DNA from: Clostridium_AD sp036569345
Lineage (GTDB): Bacteria > Bacillota > Clostridia > Clostridiales > Clostridiaceae
Reading direction: 5' to 3'
Assembly: GCF_036569345.1 (NCBI RefSeq)
Contig: NZ_DATCQT010000108.1
Location: 1 to 9,034, forward strand
Length of the DNA: 9,034 nt
In this document: positions 5,366-9,034 of the stretch, in pieces
How positions within the stretch are numbered: the first letter of the stretch is position 1
How the letters are laid out: the number at the start of each line of letters is the position of its first letter
Program-made: the position numbers and the translations under genes
Notes under the pieces: model-generated
Told to the model about the DNA's origin: nothing
The model's database searches: none
The model's input: only the letters and a program-made list of their open reading frames with translations

Positions 5366-6256
5366 ATGATCGATTTACATATTCATACAACATCTTCAGA
5401 TGGTTCAGATGAACCAGAGGTAATACTCGCTAAAGCCCAAAAATCAGGACTAAGGTATATATCAATTACAGATCATGACTCCATAGGTTCATATAAAAAA
5501 TTAAAGAAAGTAAAAATAGATAACTACTTTAGTGGCAAAATAATCACAGGATGCGAATTTTCAGTAGCACATAATGGTACTCCAATTGAAATATTAGCAT
5601 ATGATATAGATCTTAAAACCATTGAGGAAACAGGAATTGTTTCAGAAGAAAAATTTCTTGAAAGAGAAAACCAGTACTTAAAAACAATGATGAATATCTG
5701 CAAAAATATAGGCATTAAATACGACAATAATTTATCTATTGCAGGTGGAAAATACTTTGCAACACAGGTATTATATTTTAATTTGAAAAAATATCCTGAA
5801 AATGAAAAACACTTTTCCACAGAAGTATGGAAAGGGGTTAATGGCTTTTATAGAACTTGTGTTAACAATGAAAATAGCCCATTTTACATAAATCAATTAA
5901 AGAATACTCCATCCGTTGAGGAAATCGCAAAGGTTATAAAAAAAGCCGGAGGTAAATCATTTCTTGCACATCTATATGTCTATTATTCAGATGATCATGA
6001 GAAGTTTTTAAACTCAATTACATCATTAAATGCTATTGATGGTATTGAATGTTATCATTCCCTTCACACAATGGATAATACAGATTTTCTTCTTGACTAT
6101 TGCAAGATTCACAAGCTTTATATGTCTGGTGGAAGTGATTACCATGGTAAAATTAAACCTAAAGTTATATTGGGGGAGAGTTTGCCTGGAGTACAGATAC
6201 CTTACAAAGTCTCGGAAAAATGGTTGCCTAGTTGTAGATTATTTAGTGGTGATTAG
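5366..6256 (+). CDS. PHP-domain metal-dependent phosphoesterase (YciV/RNase AM-like)
   Basis: A 296-residue cytosolic protein of the polymerase-and-histidinol-phosphatase (PHP) superfamily, close in length and motif layout to YciV-type enzymes that hydrolyse nucleoside 3',5'-bisphosphates or short 5' RNA ends. The metal-binding residues are all present: D3-L-H5-I-H7, D12, T-D36-H37-D38, E64 in GCEFS, H202 in FLAHL, H231 in ECYH, and D258-Y-H260 in GGSDYHG. This would bind a trinuclear Mn/Zn/Fe site. The insertion domain between about 90 and 180 is where substrate choice differs across the family, so the exact substrate is inference. AAGGAG lies at 5347-5352, thirteen bases ahead of ATG 5366, rather long spacing; an ATG at 5353 is followed at once by a stop. 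The gene begins 78 bases after the DUF1361 gene with no terminator between, so read-through is plausible. Confidence 0.88.
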   Translation: MIDLHIHTTSSDGSDEPEVILAKAQKSGLRYISITDHDSIGSYKKLKKVKIDNYFSGKIITGCEFSVAHNGTPIEILAYDIDLKTIEETGIVSEEKFLERENQYLKTMMNICKNIGIKYDNNLSIAGGKYFATQVLYFNLKKYPENEKHFSTEVWKGVNGFYRTCVNNENSPFYINQLKNTPSVEEIAKVIKKAGGKSFLAHLYVYYSDDHEKFLNSITSLNAIDGIECYHSLHTMDNTDFLLDYCKIHKLYMSGGSDYHGKIKPKVILGESLPGVQIPYKVSEKWLPSCRLFSGD

Positions 6257-6393
6257 CAAGTAGAACCAGTAATCTTGCGCTTACAAATTTTACTACGGCG
6301 TCGTACCAACAACCTAAAAAAGGGAATAAAGTGATGGTGTGGCGAATGGGGTATTAGATGTGGATTAGAACATTTTATGATATGTATTTTAAC

Positions 6394-6446
6394 TATAAAA
6401 GATAAGCAGAAGGATGTGTGTTTAAATCTTCTGCTTATCTTTTATA
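6394..6446. terminator. Strong bidirectional hairpin between convergent genes
   Basis: A perfect 19-bp stem is formed by TATAAAAGATAAGCAGAAG (6394-6412) and its complement (6428-6446), with a 15-base loop. The A-rich and T-rich outer ends of the stem supply the T-tract in both directions. It lies 11 bases past the FMN-bp stop and 137 bases past the PHP gene stop. The stretch 6257-6393 before it shows no credible gene. Confidence 0.8.
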
Positions 6447-6457
6447 TTTTACAACAT

Positions 6458-6832
6458 TTAAAGCATTTGCTTTGCTGATGTAACTGTTATCTCTAACACC
6501 CTAGTTAAAAAAGAGAACTTTTCTTTCATCATATCAAATTCTGAACCTGACTCAAGGTATTTTGCAGTACCTTCAATTACGAAGCCTGTTCCTGGGTAAT
6601 CTTTATAACCCAAAACCTCTTTACTACCTAAAGCGATTTTTACTTTATTATTTTGATTTATATTTTTTTCTGTTTTACGCATTGCATAGGCAGGTATTAA
6701 AATTCTTTCATCAGATGTTACAACTAAATAAGAGTTCCAAGTGTTAACCACATGTGGTTCATCTATCCCCCATGATATTATTGAAACTACGCCTTCCTTT
6801 TTTAGTACATCTAAAAACTTTTCTGTAAGCAT
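6458..6832 (-). CDS. FMN-binding split-barrel protein (FMN-bp / PNPOx-like)
   Basis: A 124-residue flavoprotein very like the small FMN-binding protein of Desulfovibrio vulgaris Miyazaki (about 122 residues), a split-barrel relative of pyridoxamine 5'-phosphate oxidase. Matching stretches run end to end: MLTEKFLDVLKKEGVV (1-16), HVVNTWNSYLVV (27-38), the FMN-phosphate region YAMRKTEKN (49-57), KIALGSKEV (65-73), GTGFVIEGTA (81-90) and the terminal VLEITVTSAKQML. Such proteins bind one FMN as homodimers and are thought to carry electrons; a pyridoxamine oxidase activity is not expected. The ATG at 6832 is chosen because AGGAGG at 6842-6847 lies nine bases ahead and it matches the known N-terminus; an in-frame ATG at 6865 would add 11 basic residues without support. 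The gene diverges from an Rrf2 regulator and has a near-consensus promoter with operator-like repeats. Confidence 0.9.
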   Translation of the reverse strand: MLTEKFLDVLKKEGVVSIISWGIDEPHVVNTWNSYLVVTSDERILIPAYAMRKTEKNINQNNKVKIALGSKEVLGYKDYPGTGFVIEGTAKYLESGSEFDMMKEKFSFLTRVLEITVTSAKQML

Positions 6833-6880
6833 TTTATGTTTCCTCCTAATAATTTTATTAAACAATACATTTAATATTCG

Positions 6881-6895
6881 TAGATAATATGTATC
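6881..6895. promoter_or_regulatory. Third, weaker operator-like site in the FMN-bp leader
   Basis: TAGATAATATGTATC contains GATA and TATC separated by five bases, resembling the GATAA-n3-TTATC core of the 25-bp inverted repeat at 6962-6986 (9 of 13 core positions match). It lies between the predicted transcription start and the ribosome binding site of the FMN-bp gene. The match is modest in such A+T-rich DNA. Confidence 0.3.
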
Positions 6896-6898
6896 GTC

Positions 6899-6918
6899 GA
6901 TAAGTATTGTCTATAATT
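6899..6918. promoter_or_regulatory. Second operator-like site over the FMN-bp transcription start
   Basis: GATAAGTATTGTCTATAATT matches bases 6968-6987 at 17 of 20 positions. Only the right half of the palindrome is well kept. It abuts the minus-strand -10 (6919-6924) on its downstream side, so a protein bound here would cover the FMN-bp transcription start and block initiation. Confidence 0.5.
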
Positions 6919-6947
6919 ATTATATGATTGTTTTTTTAATAAGTCAA
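6919..6947 (-). promoter_or_regulatory. Promoter of the FMN-bp gene
   Basis: On the minus strand TTGACT (6942-6947) and a perfect TATAAT (6919-6924) are separated by exactly 17 bases, one mismatch from the sigma-A consensus. Transcription should start near 6912, giving a leader of about 80 bases before ATG 6832. Confidence 0.75.
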
Positions 6948-6961
6948 CAACAAATAAATAT

Positions 6962-6986
6962 ATTATAGATAAATGTTATCTATAAT
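6962..6986. promoter_or_regulatory. Inverted-repeat operator between divergent promoters
   Basis: ATTATAGATAA (6962-6972), ATG, then TTATCTATAAT (6976-6986) is a perfect inverted repeat with 11-bp arms and a 3-base centre, the size expected for a dimeric winged-helix regulator such as Rrf2. It sits almost exactly midway between the two divergent promoters, 14 bases from the FMN-bp -35 and 15 from the Rrf2 -35. A partial copy is at 6899-6918. Binding by the adjacent Rrf2 protein is inferred. Confidence 0.7.
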
Positions 6987-7001
6987 TCGTTTGTATGGAT
7001 A

Positions 7002-7030
7002 TTGACTAATAAAAAATAATTTAGTATTAT
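7002..7030 (+). promoter_or_regulatory. Promoter of the Rrf2 gene
   Basis: TTGACT (7002-7007) and TATTAT (7025-7030) are separated by 17 bases, one mismatch from consensus in each hexamer. Transcription should begin near 7037, about 30 bases ahead of the TTG start. Confidence 0.7.
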
Positions 7031-7068
7031 GAAAGAAGATTATTTTGTTAGTCAGGAGGTAGATTATA

Positions 7069-7572
7069 TTGCAATTTTCTATAGGAGTAGAGTATGCATT
7101 ACATTGTTTATTATATATGATAGATATTCCATCAGGAAGGGCTGTTGGGATTAAAGATTTAGCAATATATCAAGGAGTCTCAGAAACTTATTTATCAAAA
7201 GTATATACAAAATTAAGGAAAGCAGGGATTGTGAAGTCAATTTCAGGTGTTAATGGGGGTTATGAGTTAGCACGTATTCCAGAAAGTATAACCTTTTGGA
7301 ATATAGTTGAAGCAGTAGAAGGGACGACCCCATTATTTCATTGTGCAGAGATTAGGCAAAATGAAATATTGTTAGATAAAAATAATTTACCTGATTCATA
7401 TACAAAATGTCCTTGCTTAATAAAAACTGTAATGTTAGAAGCAGAAGACCAGATGAGACAGTATTTGAACAATAAGACTTTAGGATGGCTACATGAACAA
7501 GTTAGTAATAAGATTCCTGAAGATCATGGAAAAGCAACAATCGAATGGTTCAATAATACTAAATCGCGATAA
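7069..7572 (+). CDS. Rrf2 family transcriptional regulator with altered C-terminus
   Basis: A 167-residue winged helix-turn-helix regulator of the Rrf2 (IscR/NsrR/CymR) family. The opening QFSIGVEYALHCLLYM, the recognition region LAIYQGVSETYLSKVYTKL (31-49), the wing SISGVNGGYELAR (57-69) and WNIVEAVEG (77-85) are all typical. Three cysteines, C92, C114 and C116, lie where iron-sulfur-binding members keep theirs, although the spacing (21 residues, then C-P-C) differs from that of IscR. Sensing of redox state, nitric oxide or iron-sulfur status is inference. The start is TTG 7069, with AGGAGGT (7054-7060) eight bases ahead. It diverges from the FMN-bp gene across a shared operator region, so autoregulation and control of FMN-bp are likely. 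The last ~20 residues (from about N147, NKIPEDHGKATIEWFNN) read like a methyltransferase N-terminus and probably come from a gene fused by deletion; the final TKSR is out-of-frame sequence. Confidence 0.88.
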   Translation: MQFSIGVEYALHCLLYMIDIPSGRAVGIKDLAIYQGVSETYLSKVYTKLRKAGIVKSISGVNGGYELARIPESITFWNIVEAVEGTTPLFHCAEIRQNEILLDKNNLPDSYTKCPCLIKTVMLEAEDQMRQYLNNKTLGWLHEQVSNKIPEDHGKATIEWFNNTKSR

Positions 7573-7687
7573 GGTTAAGGATATATTGATACCTGGTGTT
7601 GGATATGGTAGAAATGCAAAGGTTTTTATTGACAACGGAATAAATGTAACGGGTATTGAGATTTCAAAAACAGCGACACAATGGTAA
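7507..7687 (+). pseudogene. Remnant of a SAM-dependent methyltransferase gene
   Basis: The stretch keeps the N-terminal and cofactor-binding part of a class I SAM methyltransferase in two frames. In the frame shared with Rrf2 it reads NKIPEDHGKATIEWFNN; after a one-base shift near 7555 it continues ILNRDKVKDILIPGVGYG and RNAKVFIDNGINVTGIEIS. That covers motif I (the G-V-G-Y-G loop that holds S-adenosylmethionine) and the acidic end of strand beta-2 (E in GIEIS). After ISKTA the sequence diverges into TQW and a stop, where intact proteins would run on for over 100 residues. Both the frameshift and the missing 3' part make this non-functional. An ATG at 7529 in the second frame has no good ribosome binding site. 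Confidence 0.65.
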
Positions 7688-7731
7688 AATATGAAGAACT
7701 AATTAAAAACCACACATCATTAATATTAATT

Positions 7732-7771
7732 AGGAGCTATCTCATAATCAACTTTCAGATAGCTCCTTTAT
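7732..7771 (+). terminator. Rho-independent terminator after the Rrf2/methyltransferase unit
   Basis: AGGAGCTATCT (7732-7742) and AGATAGCTCCT (7757-7767) make a perfect 11-bp stem with a 14-base loop, followed by the T-rich TTATTTATTTA. The T-run is on the plus strand, so it chiefly ends the Rrf2 transcript; the minus side lacks T's, so asnB may be ended only weakly here. Nothing else was found between it and 7842. Confidence 0.8.
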
Positions 7772-7842
7772 TTATTTACTAATAGCTAGTTCTGATAAAC
7801 AATAAAAAATTCGAAATTTGACTTAAGGGAGTATTTTCTTGA

Positions 7843-9034
7843 TTATTTACCACTGGCACCATAATTTGATAACATTCTGGCACTAGGATCGTTTACGTTA
7901 CAGCCTTCCCATTCTTTGTTAGGCATCCAAAAGTCTACTATCATTTCTGCTTGGAATGGATAATATTTTTCAAAAAACTCTCTGTATAACAATGATTCTT
8001 TTGTGAATGGTTTAGAATTATATTTATACTTTTTACATAGTTTTTCAAATTGTTCATCAGAATAGCATGCTTCTGCATATTCTTTTAAATAGTCCACCAT
8101 AGAATGCCCTACAGCATCACTAAATGCTGCTTTTTCCCGATATAAAATATTATCTGGCAGATAATCCCCTTCAAACGAGCGTCTTAAAAGGTATTTACCC
8201 ATGTTGTATTTGTTTAATTTCTTTTCAGGGTCGATGGACATAACATACTTTACAAAATCTAAATCCCCAAATGGTACCCTTGCCTCTATAGAATTTGAGC
8301 TGATACAACGGTCTGCACGAAGTACATCGTACATATAAAGTTCTCGAATTCTCTTTTGTGATTCTTTTTGAAATTCTTCTGCATTTGGAGCAAAATCAGT
8401 ATATTTATATCCAAATAACTCATCAGAAATTTCGCCGGTTAGAAGCACTCTGACATCAGAAATTTCGTGTATTTTCTTGCAAATCAAATACATTCCCATA
8501 CTTGCTCTTATTGTGGTAATATCGTAAGTCCCAAGAAGTTTAATAACCTGCTCAAGTGATCCAAGCACTTCTTCTTTTGTCATATATATAGTGGTGTGAT
8601 CACTATGAATGTAATCTGCAACTTCCTGTGCATATTTCAGGTCAATTGCATCCTCAGTCATACCTATGGCAAAGGTTTTAATTGGTTTTCCAGGATACAT
8701 TTTTTGAGCAATTGAACATACTAAGGAGCTGTCGAGGCCACCACTTAACAAGAAACCTACAGGAGCATCAGCATCCATACGTTTTTCTATAGCAGTTACG
8801 AATTTATCATGGATTTTACTGCAAATAACTTCTAAGTCATCCTTACAATATTCACCCTCTGTTGCTGCGATATCAGAGTAGCATGTAAATTTTCCATCAG
8901 CATAATAATGTCCTGGCGGAAATGACATAATTTTGTACGTAAGACCAACTAAATTTTTCGCTTCACTTGCAAATATGATTTTACCTGATTCGGAATAACC
9001 ATAGAAGAGAGGACGGATTCCAATTGGATCTCGT
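7843..9034 (-). CDS. asnB: Asparagine synthetase B (glutamine-hydrolysing), C-terminal part
   Basis: The C-terminal ~396 residues of AsnB, running off the right edge. The enzyme uses ATP and glutamine to amidate aspartate in the cytosol. The visible part begins in the glutaminase domain (RDPIGIRPLFYGY, then FASEAKNL); the N-terminal ~100 residues with the catalytic Cys are outside. The synthetase domain has the ATP pyrophosphatase loop LLSGGLDSS (visible residues 95-103), TGEISDELFGYKY (199-211), the MYD-x-x-RADR and IEARVPF segments (about 234-255) and REKAAFSDAVG (299-309), whose lysine matches the catalytic lysine of E. coli AsnB. These match the E. coli AsnB type rather than the long B. 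subtilis AsnB/AsnO type. The frame has no internal stop. The apparent ATG at 8928 is internal, not the start. The promoter and any T-box leader lie beyond the window. Confidence 0.95.
   Translation of the reverse strand, partial: RDPIGIRPLFYGYSESGKIIFASEAKNLVGLTYKIMSFPPGHYYADGKFTCYSDIAATEGEYCKDDLEVICSKIHDKFVTAIEKRMDADAPVGFLLSGGLDSSLVCSIAQKMYPGKPIKTFAIGMTEDAIDLKYAQEVADYIHSDHTTIYMTKEEVLGSLEQVIKLLGTYDITTIRASMGMYLICKKIHEISDVRVLLTGEISDELFGYKYTDFAPNAEEFQKESQKRIRELYMYDVLRADRCISSNSIEARVPFGDLDFVKYVMSIDPEKKLNKYNMGKYLLRRSFEGDYLPDNILYREKAAFSDAVGHSMVDYLKEYAEACYSDEQFEKLCKKYKYNSKPFTKESLLYREFFEKYYPFQAEMIVDFWMPNKEWEGCNVNDPSARMLSNYGASGK

Noticed and set aside
5524..5820. 98-codon minus-strand frame
   Set aside because: Antisense to the PHP gene, whose metal-binding motifs show that the plus frame is the real one.
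6030..6263. 77-codon plus-strand frame
   Set aside because: An alternate frame inside the end of the PHP gene.
6294..6305. TACGGCGTCGTA near-palindrome
   Set aside because: Only 4-bp arms, no promoter around it and no second copy in the window.
6562..6747. 61-codon plus-strand frame
   Set aside because: Antisense to the FMN-bp gene, which matches its family end to end.
6833..6865. Upstream ATG 6865 for the FMN-bp gene
   Set aside because: It would place the AGGAGG inside the coding region and add residues absent from the family.
1..9034. CRISPR array, tRNA or rRNA
   Set aside because: No regularly spaced repeats, no tRNA cloverleaf or T-loop motif and no rRNA-like conserved blocks were seen on either strand.

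Overview
The window is low-GC Gram-positive DNA, most likely from an anaerobic clostridial (Firmicutes) chromosome. Support comes from the A+T-rich codon use, strong AGGAGG-type ribosome binding sites, TTG start codons, a ferredoxin-nitroreductase fusion, an FMN-binding protein of the Desulfovibrio FMN-bp type, an Rrf2 regulator and an AsnB-type asparagine synthetase. The species cannot be named from this sequence. The layout is accessory-like: short transcription units on both strands, separated by hairpin terminators and by broken gene pieces.

Left end (1-1263). The first ~138 bases are the 5' end of an IS3-type insertion sequence reading leftwards out of the window, with its own promoter. 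It abuts the surviving C-terminal half of a maltose/galactoside O-acetyltransferase, which the insertion appears to have truncated. A GNAT acetyltransferase (449-973) and a 61-residue two-helix membrane protein (1078-1263) follow.

Redox pair on the minus strand (1303-2411). A stand-alone RNA polymerase alpha-CTD-like protein lies upstream of a two-[4Fe-4S] ferredoxin-nitroreductase fusion. A perfect 16-bp palindrome sits in the upstream promoter region.

Gene-poor accessory stretch (2412-4346). A decayed, frameshifted reading frame, a strong terminator and a 28-codon ORF lead to an orphan HNH endonuclease (3165-4061), possibly restriction-type. An imperfect 26-bp direct repeat flanks the nuclease gene, and the right copy lies within another gene fragment.

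Plus-strand cluster (4347-6256). A DUF4177 protein, a six-helix DUF1361 membrane protein 5 nt later, and a PHP-domain phosphoesterase are followed by a 19-bp perfect hairpin that separates them from the convergent FMN-bp gene.

Divergent redox/regulator module (6458-7572). The FMN-binding split-barrel gene (minus) and an Rrf2 regulator (plus) are transcribed back to back from two near-consensus promoters. A 25-bp inverted repeat lies between the promoters and a near-copy covers the predicted FMN-bp transcription start. This looks like an autoregulated Rrf2 switch and is the best-defined regulatory structure in the window. The Rrf2 3' end runs into the remnant of a SAM-methyltransferase gene, so its last ~20 residues are probably borrowed from that gene.

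Right end (7843-9034). The C-terminal ~396 residues of AsnB lie on the minus strand; the N-terminal glutaminase domain is mostly outside the window. No tRNA, rRNA, CRISPR array or complete mobile element was seen.
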